From NCBI GenBank assembly GCA_028280945.1, contig JANQKV010000001.1:163055-227054 (forward strand): DNA of 64,000 nt. The letters run 5' to 3'. Shown piece by piece: positions 42,665 through 51,980 of this stretch (position 1 is the first letter of the stretch; each line of letters begins with the position of its first letter). The DNA is from Opitutaceae bacterium (GTDB taxonomy: Bacteria > Verrucomicrobiota > Verrucomicrobiia > Opitutales > Opitutaceae). Below the pieces are notes generated by a model that saw nothing but the letters and a program-made list of their open reading frames with translations, was not told the origin of the DNA and ran no database searches. Both the position numbers and the translations under genes were made by a program.

Positions 42665-44911
42665 ATGAAGCTGCGCGCCCCTCATCGCGACGACTGGGTC
42701 TACGTCGCTCCGCTGCTGTGTTTTGCCCTCGCCGCATGGCTGGGGTCGATGAAGGCGGTAAAGGGCTTGGAATGGAAAACGCTCGATTGGCGTACGCAAC
42801 TGCGGGCCGAGCGCGGCCAGCCCCCGCCGGATGAGCGTTTGCTGGTCATCGGCATCGGGGATCGTTCGACCAACAACATCGAGTTGTGGCCGTTCAAACG
42901 GGCGTGGCATGCCCAACTGCAGGCTTTGATCGAACATGAGCGACCGCGAGTGTTGGTCTGGGACATTATCTTTCGCAATCGGGTCGATGTGAATGGCGCG
43001 CCGCTGGACGCCGAGTCGGATGTGGACTTTGCGGATTCGACCCGGCACTTGGCGGATAAGGGTATCGACACCGTATTTGCAGCGGTGACCTATGGTGCGC
43101 CAACGGGGGACGATCCTCGCGACTTGGGTCGAACCGAGCCGTTGACGCGTATCATCGGTTCACCGGAACACATTTACGCCGACGATTTTCTCGAGATGCC
43201 ATTCCCTGGTTTGCGGGAATCGGGCTACATGGGAGCGGTGGATGCACCGCGCGGAGCCGGTGGCATCGTGCGACAAATGCCGATGGTGGTGCGGGTGGGT
43301 GACGTTGTGTTGCCTTCGCTGACGTTGCAGACAGCCATGCGGTACTGGGACACCGCGGCGGATGAGATTGAAGTGCGGCTGGGCGAAGCGATTGTGCTGG
43401 GAGGCAAGGGGGGCGGGCGGCGAATCCCCATCGACGAGGGGGGCATGATGACCATCAACTACCGCTACGAGCCGACGCAAAGCGACGCAGAGTTGGGAAG
43501 GGAAATGCCGACGGTGGAGTATTACGACGTCCTGATCGACTTGCACCAAAAGCACGTCGTCGAGGCCCCGGATGCGAGAGGACCGGTGCCGTTGCGCGAC
43601 CGCATCGTGCTGGTGGGAGAGTTTGCGACCGACAGCGGGCCGACTCCACGCAGCGAGCTTTCGCCGCTGGTGTTTCTTCACGCCAACGCGCTCAACAACA
43701 TCATGCAGTCTGACCACGTGAAGCCGGTCTCATCGTCCGCCGTGTGGACGATCGCAATTCTTCTGGGGCTGGTGGGTGCCATCCTCGTGCGGCGAGCAGC
43801 GGTGTGGGTCTCAGTTGTCTTTTCGGTGGGAGTGGTTTCCGCGCACCTCGTCGGCGCCCAATGGGCCTGGGAGACGGACAGCTGGTGGTTGCCGGTGGTG
43901 GCTCCCGTATTCGGTTTTCTGTTACTGCAGTTCGTGTTGATCGTGCATCGCGTGCTGACCGAGCAGCGGGCCAAAGCGGAGATTCGCGGGATGTTTGGCT
44001 CCTACCTTTCCCCGGTGGTGATCCAACAGATGGTTGAGTCGGAGGGCACGCCTGAGCTGGGCGGAGAAACCAAGGAGATCACGGCCTATTTTTCGGACAT
44101 TGAAGGTTTCTCGGCGTTTTCGGAAAAGCTCTCGGCTCCGCAACTCGTGGAGCTGCTCAACGAGTATCTGACCGCCTGCACCGACATCATCCAGGAAGAG
44201 CGGGGCACGTTGGACAAATACATCGGCGATGCCGTGGTGGCGATGTATGGCGCCCCGGTGCCGTTGGCAGATCACGCCTACCGGGCATGTGCTTCGGCGC
44301 TGCGGGTTCAGGCCAAACTCGAGGGGCTGAGGGAGAAGTGGACTGCGGAGGGCAACAGATGGCCGGAACTTGTCCATCGGATGCGCACGCGGATCGGTTT
44401 GAATACCGGTAAATGCATGATCGGCAATATGGGCAGTCGTTCGCGCTTCAGCTACACCATGATGGGCGATGATGTGAATCTGGCGGCGCGAATGGAAAGC
44501 GGCGCAAAAAGCTGGGGGGTCTACACAATGGTCACCGGGGCAACACGCCGAGCCTGTGAAGCCACTGGTAATCGTTCGATGGTGTTTCGCGCCTTGGGTA
44601 AAATCCGGGTCAAGGGGCGCGAGCAACCGGTGCAGATACACGAATTGGTCGACTGGGAGGATGAACTAACCGATTCCGTGAAAACGGGACTCACACAATT
44701 TGAGAGAGGGTTGGACAACTACTACGACCAGCGTTGGGCCGAAGCCGAAGCACATTTTAAAGCTGCCGCAGCGAATGAACGCTTTCAGCCGGCGCCGGAT
44801 CGCGGCATCCGCCGCAATCCTTCGATCACCTACCTACAGCTGGTTGAGGATCTTTCGAGTCGTGGGCTCCCAAAGGACTGGGACGGGATTTATGCCATGC
44901 AGACAAAGTAG
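42665..44911 (+). CDS. CHASE2-domain class III adenylate cyclase
   Basis: A 748-aa membrane sensor cyclase. An N-terminal span (about 8-25) leads to an extracytoplasmic CHASE2 domain (about 40-340), three clustered membrane spans (about 355-425), and a class III cyclase catalytic domain (about 455-640). Metal aspartates lie in FSDIEGFSAFS and YIGDAVVAMYG; the lysine in TLDKYIGD and aspartate in MMGDDVNLAARME specify adenine; the transition-state Arg is in NLAAR. It should make cAMP in response to an unknown external signal. No phosphodiesterase or cAMP receptor is nearby. Confidence 0.9.
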   Translation: MKLRAPHRDDWVYVAPLLCFALAAWLGSMKAVKGLEWKTLDWRTQLRAERGQPPPDERLLVIGIGDRSTNNIELWPFKRAWHAQLQALIEHERPRVLVWDIIFRNRVDVNGAPLDAESDVDFADSTRHLADKGIDTVFAAVTYGAPTGDDPRDLGRTEPLTRIIGSPEHIYADDFLEMPFPGLRESGYMGAVDAPRGAGGIVRQMPMVVRVGDVVLPSLTLQTAMRYWDTAADEIEVRLGEAIVLGGKGGGRRIPIDEGGMMTINYRYEPTQSDAELGREMPTVEYYDVLIDLHQKHVVEAPDARGPVPLRDRIVLVGEFATDSGPTPRSELSPLVFLHANALNNIMQSDHVKPVSSSAVWTIAILLGLVGAILVRRAAVWVSVVFSVGVVSAHLVGAQWAWETDSWWLPVVAPVFGFLLLQFVLIVHRVLTEQRAKAEIRGMFGSYLSPVVIQQMVESEGTPELGGETKEITAYFSDIEGFSAFSEKLSAPQLVELLNEYLTACTDIIQEERGTLDKYIGDAVVAMYGAPVPLADHAYRACASALRVQAKLEGLREKWTAEGNRWPELVHRMRTRIGLNTGKCMIGNMGSRSRFSYTMMGDDVNLAARMESGAKSWGVYTMVTGATRRACEATGNRSMVFRALGKIRVKGREQPVQIHELVDWEDELTDSVKTGLTQFERGLDNYYDQRWAEAEAHFKAAAANERFQPAPDRGIRRNPSITYLQLVEDLSSRGLPKDWDGIYAMQTK

Positions 44912-44927
44912 ATGTGGTTACAAATCC

Positions 44928-44942
44928 TATGAGCTGAGCTCA
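44928..44942. promoter_or_regulatory. 15-bp palindrome between cyclase and FecR genes
   Basis: ATGAGCT-G-AGCTCAT is a perfect palindrome 17 bp after the cyclase stop and 83 bp before the FecR-protein ATG. A further stem, AGAGTC (44986-44991) with GACTCT (45001-45006), lies just before that gene. Either could be an operator or a leader hairpin. Confidence 0.35.
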
Positions 44943-45024
44943 TTTGAGGGCTTGCTTGAATTTGATCTGCAAAACAAACTCTCAATAGAGTCATCAGTCT
45001 CGACTCTTAACACCCCCGATAGCC

Positions 45025-46380
45025 ATGAACTACAAATCTGTTCTTGTCCTCGCCGTCTTCGCTCTTCTGGGGGCGGTTTTGTCGGCCCAAGAGGCCACCA
45101 TAGCCCGTCTCGCTGGCGCAGAATCGGTCACTGTCACGCTTCCCGATGGTCACTCGCAGGGCGGCCAAGACGTGGAGATGGGCCAAGGGGAAGTCATCCC
45201 GGTGGGCTCCTGGGTTATTGTGCCCGACGGAGCCAAGCTTTTTCTCCGCACCTTCACCGGCACCGTTTCGGTTTTCAGTGCGGGATCGATTTTTGAAGTC
45301 ACCCAAGTTGAGGCAAATGCCGGTCAGGAGATCACGCGTCTGACCCTGCAAAACGGCGACATGGTTGCCAACCTTGACCCCAAAAAACGCAATGTGAATG
45401 ACTACGGCGTGGTCACGCCCAAGGGGGTAGCCGCCGCCCGGGGTACGAATTACACTGTGAGCGTTAATGGCCAGGAGGTGTTGGTCACCGTTGTGGCGGG
45501 TGTGGTGACGGTCGATATTCCCGACGTGGGAACGGTTAACCTGAACACCGGGCAAGTGACCACGGGCGGTGCTCCCACTACCTTGGCCGCAGCCTTGGGT
45601 GATTCAGCCACGGCTGCGATAACCCGGACGGCTCTGCAGAATGCCGCTTCGGTGGTCGCAACACTAGCCACCACTGGTGTTGATGGCGTGACCAACGACA
45701 CCTTGTCCACCGTGGTATCGACTGCAGCTGAAGCTGCTTCGGAGGCAGGTGACAATAATCTGGTGGCAGATGTTGCTACCGCAGCCACCCAGGCAAATCC
45801 GGCGGCGGTGGAGACGATTGTCACGGCCGCAGTTTCTGCCGCCCCCGCAGCCGCCAGCGAGGTTGTCGAGTCGGTTGCACAAGAAGTCGTGGAATCAACT
45901 GGCGCGGATACGGCAACGACTACCAGCGCTTTGGCTGAGATAGCGAGGGACGCCGGTTCCTCAGTTACGATCGATGAGTCGGCGATCACCGATTCGGTGG
46001 ACCAAAACATCGAAGATTCCGAGGGGCCTGAACCGGAGGTTGATGTTGAGGTGGATGTGCCCCTCGACGAGGTAGATGTGATTCGTGAGGCGGTCTTTAC
46101 CATTCGCTTGAGTGGGGGCCGTCTGGTTGCGGTCACTCTCAACAATTCCGATGCCCAGGTGACCACTACGTTGGTGACCACGGCTGAAGGTCCGGTTACC
46201 GAGGAGATTGGTGATGGAGGACAAGTTGCGTTCACTATCCCGGCCCGTGTCGCAATCGCACTTGGTGAACCCGTCACGGCGCAGCAATTCCAAGCGATTG
46301 CCGATGCACTCGAGATCCTACTTGGTATTCCCGAGATCACGGTGCCCAACAACACCATCGTGGTGAGCCCCTCCAGCTGA
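45025..46380 (+). CDS. Exported FecR-domain protein with Ala/Thr/Val-rich region
   Basis: A 451-aa exported protein: signal peptide (MNYKSVLVLAVFALLGAVLSAQ), then a FecR-like beta domain (about 30-170; IVPDGAKLFLRTFTGTVSVF, VTPKGVAAARGTNYTVSV). The middle (about 185-320) is rich in Ala, Thr, Val and Ser, with acidic residues towards its end, and is probably extended or helical. A final beta-like segment includes FTIRLSGGRLVAVTLNN. There is no membrane anchor or sigma partner, so it is not a classic FecR regulator; an envelope structural role is more likely. A strong terminator follows. Confidence 0.72.
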   Translation: MNYKSVLVLAVFALLGAVLSAQEATIARLAGAESVTVTLPDGHSQGGQDVEMGQGEVIPVGSWVIVPDGAKLFLRTFTGTVSVFSAGSIFEVTQVEANAGQEITRLTLQNGDMVANLDPKKRNVNDYGVVTPKGVAAARGTNYTVSVNGQEVLVTVVAGVVTVDIPDVGTVNLNTGQVTTGGAPTTLAAALGDSATAAITRTALQNAASVVATLATTGVDGVTNDTLSTVVSTAAEAASEAGDNNLVADVATAATQANPAAVETIVTAAVSAAPAAASEVVESVAQEVVESTGADTATTTSALAEIARDAGSSVTIDESAITDSVDQNIEDSEGPEPEVDVEVDVPLDEVDVIREAVFTIRLSGGRLVAVTLNNSDAQVTTTLVTTAEGPVTEEIGDGGQVAFTIPARVAIALGEPVTAQQFQAIADALEILLGIPEITVPNNTIVVSPSS

Positions 46381-46405
46381 GGCCTCGTTTTCTGCCCATG
46401 ACTTC

Positions 46406-46433
46406 AAAGCGCACCCCGCGGGGTGCGCTTTTA
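46406..46433. terminator. Bidirectional intrinsic terminator
   Basis: AAAGCGCACCCC (46406-46417) and GGGGTGCGCTTT (46420-46431) form a perfect 12-bp stem with T-rich flanks on both strands. It stands between the convergent FecR-protein and HAD genes and probably serves both. Confidence 0.9.
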
Positions 46434-46446
46434 TTTGGGATGAGAT

Positions 46447-47472
46447 TCAGCTACCGGCGAGAAACTCGGTCTGCTGCTCGCCGGGCTTGTTGGTAGGATC
46501 GTCCGCTCCTTCATCGGAAAGATGGCGGGGGGGACGGGAAACTTTCGAGGCGACCGCCGCATCGCGGCCGGCCACAATGCGGTCGCATATTTGGTGCACC
46601 TGCAGCCGCAGCCATTTCGAGGTGGCGCTGGTGACGCGGTAGTCGGCCTCGCCGTAATGGTCGATCCGGCCTACCTGGCGCAAGCGGTCGTTCTGCTCAA
46701 ATTCTCCAGTCGATTCCGGATTGTAGACACCATAGGCCTTGCCGCCGCCGCGTTTGACCACCGAGAAGCTGGGAATGTCACTCGGGCCATCGGCGACGTA
46801 GATCATGTTCTGCATCGGGATGCGGCGATCCTCGGGGGTCATGTTCGAATTCACATCGATGGCCCCATCCTTGTTGGAGCCTTTGTTGATTTCGAAAATG
46901 GCGCGTGTCTTGGTCGTATTGTCGATCACCATGCCGATCTGGGCGATCTCCGCCTCGGCGGCCAGTGACATTTCCTCCTGATGGAGAAAGCCGGGCTGGA
47001 GGGGATTCTCCACAAACTCACAAGCCCAGATCCCGTCGACTTTATCCGCGATGGCACTGCCGCGGACCATCTCCGCCAAACCGGTGCTGACGATGTAGTG
47101 CTCAAGCGTTATCTCGTGTTGCCGGTAGGCGGCTTTTTCCTTCACCCAACCGCGGCTGAGATCGAAGAAGTCGGGCAGGCCGGGGTAGAATTCGATTTCG
47201 GCTCCACACTCGCGCAGGACCCGGTTGTTGAGGCCGGCCATCTGCCCCGACAGCACGTAGGTGAGCAAGTGGTTGAGGTAGGCGATTTCACCCGAGATGC
47301 GGTAACCCCGCTTCTTGTATTCGGCATCGAGCCGGTTGGTTTCCGCCCAGAAGTTGCTCTCGTTGATGCCATACCGCTTGAACAGCGGCGATTGCATGTA
47401 TTGTGGGATCAACGTTTTGTCGAAGTCCCAAATGCAGGCGATGATGTTTTGAGTGAAAAGCGGAGCGGCCAT
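46447..47472 (-). CDS. HAD-superfamily phosphatase-like hydrolase
   Basis: A 341-aa HAD-fold protein. Motif I, WDFDKTLIP (D16, D18), is at the N-terminus. A helical cap follows, and YVADGPSDIPSFSVVKRGGGKAYGVY supplies motif IV of the phosphoserine-phosphatase-like branch. It is presumably a phosphatase; substrate unknown. ATG 47472 puts motif I at the usual position; the frame is open for another 91 codons upstream but that part overlaps the prfA promoter region and is not protein-like. Confidence 0.82.
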   Translation of the reverse strand: MAAPLFTQNIIACIWDFDKTLIPQYMQSPLFKRYGINESNFWAETNRLDAEYKKRGYRISGEIAYLNHLLTYVLSGQMAGLNNRVLRECGAEIEFYPGLPDFFDLSRGWVKEKAAYRQHEITLEHYIVSTGLAEMVRGSAIADKVDGIWACEFVENPLQPGFLHQEEMSLAAEAEIAQIGMVIDNTTKTRAIFEINKGSNKDGAIDVNSNMTPEDRRIPMQNMIYVADGPSDIPSFSVVKRGGGKAYGVYNPESTGEFEQNDRLRQVGRIDHYGEADYRVTSATSKWLRLQVHQICDRIVAGRDAAVASKVSRPPRHLSDEGADDPTNKPGEQQTEFLAGS

Positions 47473-47617
47473 GACAGAGAGGCGGGGAGTGGATCGGCCA
47501 TGCGCCGATCTCCCGTCGGCACGATGGCGAGGCGGGGTTTTTTCGCAATAGGCAATATCCGGCGGGTTCGTGCTTTCGTTTGGGCGGAGTTTGCCCTTAT
47601 GGAACGGTAACGACTTC

Positions 47618-48703
47618 ATGACCGAACTGCCTGATATCGCCCCGTTCCGCATCCGCCTGGATGAATTGGACGCCCAGATGGCCGATCCCAACCTCTTCGC
47701 CGATCCCAAACGAGCGGCCTTGGTTTCGCGTGACCAGCAGCGCATGGCGCGTCTCGTGGCGGACTATGAGGAGGTTGCCAAAATCGAGGCCCAGATCGAG
47801 GAAGCGCGTGGTTTGCTCCGCGATGAACAGGCCGATCCGGACTTGCGGGAGCTGGCGGAGCTGGAGTTGCCGGAAAACGAATCGAAGCTTGAGGAACTCA
47901 AGCGCGCCGTCCTGCTGGCCATGATCCCGCCCGACCCCACGGACAACCGAAACACCCTGCTCGAAATCCGCGCCGGGACCGGCGGCGATGAGGCGGCGTT
48001 ATTTGCCGGTGAGCTTTTTCGCGCGTATTCCCGTTTTGCGGACACGATTGGCTGGCGGGTGCAGCTCATGTCGGCCAGCGAAGCCGAACGCGGAGGCTTC
48101 AAGGAAGTCATTGCGTTGATCACGGGCGAGGCGGTTTATCGTCAGCTTAAATTTGAGAGTGGGGTGCACCGGGTGCAGCGGGTTCCGGTGACGGAGGCGA
48201 ACGGTCGCATCCACACGTCCACGGTTACCGTGGCAGTGATGCCGGAGGCGGAGGATGTTGATGTCGCGATCGACCCGCAGGAATTGGAGATTACCGTCAG
48301 CCGGGCAAGCGGTCCGGGAGGGCAGGGGGTAAACACCACCGACTCGGCAGTCCAAATCCTGCACAAGCCCACGGGCATGATCGTGACGTGTGCGGATGAA
48401 CGTTCGCAGATCAAAAACAAGGCCAAGGCTATGACGGTATTACGCTCGCGGCTGCTCAAACTGAAGGAGGAGGAAGAGCGCGCGAAATATGCGGCCGAGC
48501 GTCGAGGCCAGATCGGCACGGGCGATCGCTCGGAGCGGATTCGCACCTACAACTTTCCCCAGAGCCGGGTGACCGACCATCGCATTGGCCTCACCCTGCA
48601 AAGCTTGAACCAAGTCATGGAAGGTGAATTCGACCCCTTGGTGAAGGCGCTGCTCGAAGAGGACATGGCCCTGAAACTGGCTGAGTTTGGCCAGCACGCG
48701 TAG
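47618..48703 (+). CDS. prfA: Peptide chain release factor 1
   Basis: RF1, which reads UAA and UAG stop codons on the ribosome. The 361-aa protein has the GGQ loop ([18 protein letters not shown]) and a P-V-T tripeptide in [19 protein letters not shown], matching the P-x-T recognition motif of RF1 and not the SPF of RF2. ATG 47618 is chosen for standard length. It lies 5 bp upstream of prmC, the enzyme that methylates its GGQ glutamine. Confidence 0.95.
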   Translation: MTELPDIAPFRIRLDELDAQMADPNLFADPKRAALVSRDQQRMARLVADYEEVAKIEAQIEEARGLLRDEQADPDLRELAELELPENESKLEELKRAVLLAMIPPDPTDNRNTLLEIRAGTGGDEAALFAGELFRAYSRFADTIGWRVQLMSASEAERGGFKEVIALITGEAVYRQLKFESGVHRVQRVPVTEANGRIHTSTVTVAVMPEAEDVDVAIDPQELEITVSRASGPGGQGVNTTDSAVQILHKPTGMIVTCADERSQIKNKAKAMTVLRSRLLKLKEEEERAKYAAERRGQIGTGDRSERIRTYNFPQSRVTDHRIGLTLQSLNQVMEGEFDPLVKALLEEDMALKLAEFGQHA

Positions 48704-48708
48704 TCGCC

Positions 48709-49575
48709 ATGCCGATGACCAGCCTGCTGGAGGTTTTGCAGAAAAGCGCCGATTTCCTGGAGCGCAAGGGGGTGGAGCATCCGCGGCTGAACGCGGAGTT
48801 GCTGGCGGGTCACGCCCTGGGGTTGCCGCGCATGCAGCTTTACCTGCAGTTCGAGCGATTGTTGCCGGAGCGGGAGCTGGAGTTGATCCGGCCGTTGATT
48901 CGCCGACGGGCGCAACGGGAACCCTTGCAACACATCATCGGGTCAGTGGATTTCGCCGGGATTACGCTCAAGTGCGATGCCCGCGCGCTCATTCCCCGGC
49001 CGGAAACGGAGTATCTGGTCGAAATGGTGCGCGCGGAGTTTGCCAACAGGGAGACACCAACGGAATTCCTGGACTTGGGCACGGGAAGCGGAGCATTGGT
49101 GTTGGCGCTGGGCGAAGGATGGTCCCGGTCGCAGGGCTGGGCGGTGGATATCAGCGAAGATGCGGTTGCGCTGGCGCGGGAAAATGCGGAGGCGTTGGGT
49201 TTGGCCGAGCGGATTGATATCCGGGTTTCGGATTGGTTCGAAGCGCTGCCCGCGGAACAGCGCTTTGGGCTCATCGTTGCCAATCCTCCTTACCTGACTT
49301 CCTCGGAGGTGGCGGAGACTTCACCCGAGGTGAAAGACCATGAACCGGCGGTCGCACTCTCGACGGCGGTGGATGGTCTGGACGCACTGCATCACATTAT
49401 CGATCACGCCGGGGAGTGGCTGTCGCCGGGGGGACTCCTGGCGATGGAGACGGGGATTGCGCAGCACGCGACGTTGGTTGGACGGCTTGAATCCCGTGGC
49501 TATGTGGACGTGAGCTCGCGTCAGGATCTGACGGAGCGGGACCGGTTTGTTTTCGCGCGAAAGCCGGCGGACTAG
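48709..49575 (+). CDS. prmC: Release factor glutamine methyltransferase
   Basis: PrmC/HemK methylates the GGQ glutamine of release factors. In 288 aa it has the helical N-terminal domain (PRLNAELLAGHALGLPRMQLYL), the arginine-rich RRRAQREPLQHIIG, the SAM motif FLDLGTGSGALVLAL, and the catalytic NPPY in VANPPYLTSSE. Directly downstream of prfA, the classical pairing. It overlaps the convergent prc stop by 4 bp. Confidence 0.95.
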   Translation: MPMTSLLEVLQKSADFLERKGVEHPRLNAELLAGHALGLPRMQLYLQFERLLPERELELIRPLIRRRAQREPLQHIIGSVDFAGITLKCDARALIPRPETEYLVEMVRAEFANRETPTEFLDLGTGSGALVLALGEGWSRSQGWAVDISEDAVALARENAEALGLAERIDIRVSDWFEALPAEQRFGLIVANPPYLTSSEVAETSPEVKDHEPAVALSTAVDGLDALHHIIDHAGEWLSPGGLLAMETGIAQHATLVGRLESRGYVDVSSRQDLTERDRFVFARKPAD

Positions 49576-51887
49576 CCGCCGGTGGAGGAACGGGCGGTGA
49601 GAGGCACACGCTCGGCGAAGTGGGGCTGTTCGCCGATTTTCACCGCGTCGACCAATACGCGCATGGCCTCGCGGAGGTGAATGTCGAGTTGAGCGTAACC
49701 TTCGGGCTCAGGCTCCTCAGCTTCTTCGTCGTCGATGGCAGCATCCGGCTCAACTTCGGCCACGGCCACGGCTTCGACGGCCTCGCTGCCTGGCTCTTCT
49801 TCAGCAACCGGAACGGTGAGATCGGCTATTTCGGTTTCGTTTTTGATCGGCTGGTTTTCCTCAACGGCCGTGGCGTCGACTTCTTCCTCTTCGGGAGTCA
49901 GCAGAAACTCGGTGTAGGTGTAATTCTGTTCGCGCAGCATTTTACGCTCGAGCTTCATTGCCTCTTGGAAGGACTTGTCGGCATCGCGGCGGGCGATGCG
50001 GGCATCCAGATTCAGGGAGACGGTCTCCTCGTCCTGACGGGCCGTGAACCACGCGATGTTGCGTTGGAGGAAATCAAACTCTGGCAGCGTTGCCTGGCGG
50101 GCCAGGCTGGCTTCGCGCAGGGGGGCGAGGATGTGGCTGTCGAGGGGAGTGCCATCAAATTCGGTGGTTTCGATTTCATCCCAAACGAGGGCCTGCGGCA
50201 GGTACCGTTCGCCGCTTTCCATGGCATCGTCGATTGACGGCAGCACGATATCGGGAACCACCCCGTTGAGCTGGGTGGACGAACCACTCGGCAGGTAGAA
50301 CTTTTGAATGGTGAACTTCGCCGCTCCGGATCTCGTGTCGAGCATGCGCAGTTTCGGGTCGAGCTTCTTCATCTCGTAGACTGTCTGAACAGTGCCCTTG
50401 CCGTGAGTGTGACTGTCACCAAGAACCACGGCTCGACCGTAGTTTTGCAGCGCACCGGCAACGATTTCCGAAGCGGAAGCGCTGTATTTGGATACGAGCA
50501 CTGCCAGCGGTCCACCGTAACGCACCGCCTTGTCCTCGTCGTTGTCGACCTTCACATCGCCATAGTAGGAACGCACCTGCACGACCGGGCCTTGCTCAAT
50601 GAAGAGGCCGGTGAGGTAGATGGCTTCACTTAGCAGTCCTCCACCATTGTCGCGGAGATCGAGCACGAGGCCGTCGATGCCCTGCGCTTGAAGTTGCTCA
50701 ATCAAAATGGCGACATCACCGCTGGCGCTGTTTTGCGGACCGTCAGTGCTGCCGGGATTGGGGCCGTAGAATGCAGGCAGGGAAATAACACCAACGGAGC
50801 GGGGAGTGCCCGAGTCGTCGGGCACTTCAAAGATCGCTCCGCGCGCCCGGGCGGAATCGAGATTCACCACATCGCGGGTGATGCGAACGACTTCGCGGGC
50901 GGAGGCATCTGGAGTGTCGGCCGGTTGGATGGTGAGGAACACATCAGTGCCTTTTTCACCACGGATGAGGTCTACGATGCGGCGCAGCTTCATGCCGATC
51001 AGTTCAACCGTTTCAGCTTCGGGGTCGTCGGATTGGGAAACGGCGATAATGCGGTCGTTGGGCTTAAGCCGGGAGTCGAGGTCGGCAGGACCGCCGGGAA
51101 TGATCTCGCGGATCACACACTCGTCGTCTTCCAAACCAAGCAGGGCCCCGATGCCGACCAATTGCAGACGCATCTGGATGTCGAAGTCCTCGTAGGTGTC
51201 GGCCGAGAAGTAAGTGGAGTGGGGGTCGTAGAGCTGTGCGATATTCGACAAAAAGAGCTCGGTGACTTCGTGGGTTTCGATGTCAGCAAGGTTTTTGATC
51301 ATGCGCTCGTAGCGCTTGCGGATCTTCTCCTTGGCCTCATCGAGCTCCTGCTCGTTCAACAGCTCCTGGATGATTTCGAAGCGCAGGCGGTCCTCCCAGA
51401 TTTGATCCGCCTCGGATGTTGTGGTGGGCCACTCCAGATCGCGACGGTCGACGACAAATTCGTCGGCGGATTCAAGGTTAAACTCACCTTCGAGCCGGTC
51501 AAAAATCCAGCTCGCCCGGTTCTGAGCGCGTTCCTCGTAGCGTTTGAAGATTTCAAAGGCAGGGGAGATGTCGCCGAGGGTGGTGACATTCCAATAAAGG
51601 CCGTCGCTGTGTTTGGCGATGAAGGCCTCAGCGTCGCTATCGAGGAAGAAAAGATGGTGGGCGTCCCAATCCTCCATGTAGCTCCGAATGACCGACGGGT
51701 AATCGGAGGAGGCAACGGCTTCCCGGTTATAGTGGGCTTGTTCAAGCAGCTGGACGAAGTTGCGGATCTCCTTCGATTCAGCGGGCGTGAGGGTGAACGA
51801 GCGGTCGGGGTAAGCCGCCAGCGGGCCTAGACCAACGAGAAGAGAAATGAGGGCGAAGAGTCCGAGGAGGCGGGGCGTCAACGTCAT
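49572..51887 (-). CDS. prc: Tail-specific carboxy-terminal protease Prc/Tsp
   Basis: A periplasmic S41 serine protease of 771 aa with a signal peptide (MTLTPRLLGLFALISLLVGLGPLAAY), an N-terminal helical domain, a PDZ domain (about 240-330; LVGIGALLGLEDDECVIREIIPGGPAD), and an S41 core with nucleophile in KYSASASEIVAGALQNYG and the catalytic lysine in SHTHGKGTVQT. The C-terminal DUF3340-like helical part is interrupted by a strongly acidic insertion of about 60-70 residues (EEEEVDATAVEEN ... DDEEAEEPEPEG). ATG 51887 is preferred to GTG 51893. It degrades or trims envelope proteins by their C-termini. Confidence 0.92.
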   Translation of the reverse strand: MTLTPRLLGLFALISLLVGLGPLAAYPDRSFTLTPAESKEIRNFVQLLEQAHYNREAVASSDYPSVIRSYMEDWDAHHLFFLDSDAEAFIAKHSDGLYWNVTTLGDISPAFEIFKRYEERAQNRASWIFDRLEGEFNLESADEFVVDRRDLEWPTTTSEADQIWEDRLRFEIIQELLNEQELDEAKEKIRKRYERMIKNLADIETHEVTELFLSNIAQLYDPHSTYFSADTYEDFDIQMRLQLVGIGALLGLEDDECVIREIIPGGPADLDSRLKPNDRIIAVSQSDDPEAETVELIGMKLRRIVDLIRGEKGTDVFLTIQPADTPDASAREVVRITRDVVNLDSARARGAIFEVPDDSGTPRSVGVISLPAFYGPNPGSTDGPQNSASGDVAILIEQLQAQGIDGLVLDLRDNGGGLLSEAIYLTGLFIEQGPVVQVRSYYGDVKVDNDEDKAVRYGGPLAVLVSKYSASASEIVAGALQNYGRAVVLGDSHTHGKGTVQTVYEMKKLDPKLRMLDTRSGAAKFTIQKFYLPSGSSTQLNGVVPDIVLPSIDDAMESGERYLPQALVWDEIETTEFDGTPLDSHILAPLREASLARQATLPEFDFLQRNIAWFTARQDEETVSLNLDARIARRDADKSFQEAMKLERKMLREQNYTYTEFLLTPEEEEVDATAVEENQPIKNETEIADLTVPVAEEEPGSEAVEAVAVAEVEPDAAIDDEEAEEPEPEGYAQLDIHLREAMRVLVDAVKIGEQPHFAERVPLTARSSTGG

Positions 51888-51980
51888 GGGCACGAGGGTG
51901 AGAAAGCCAAAGGCGGAATTTGTTTCAAGTTTGGGTCGCTTGACGGGATGTCCCGGAATACGAGCGGTGAAAAAGGCAGA

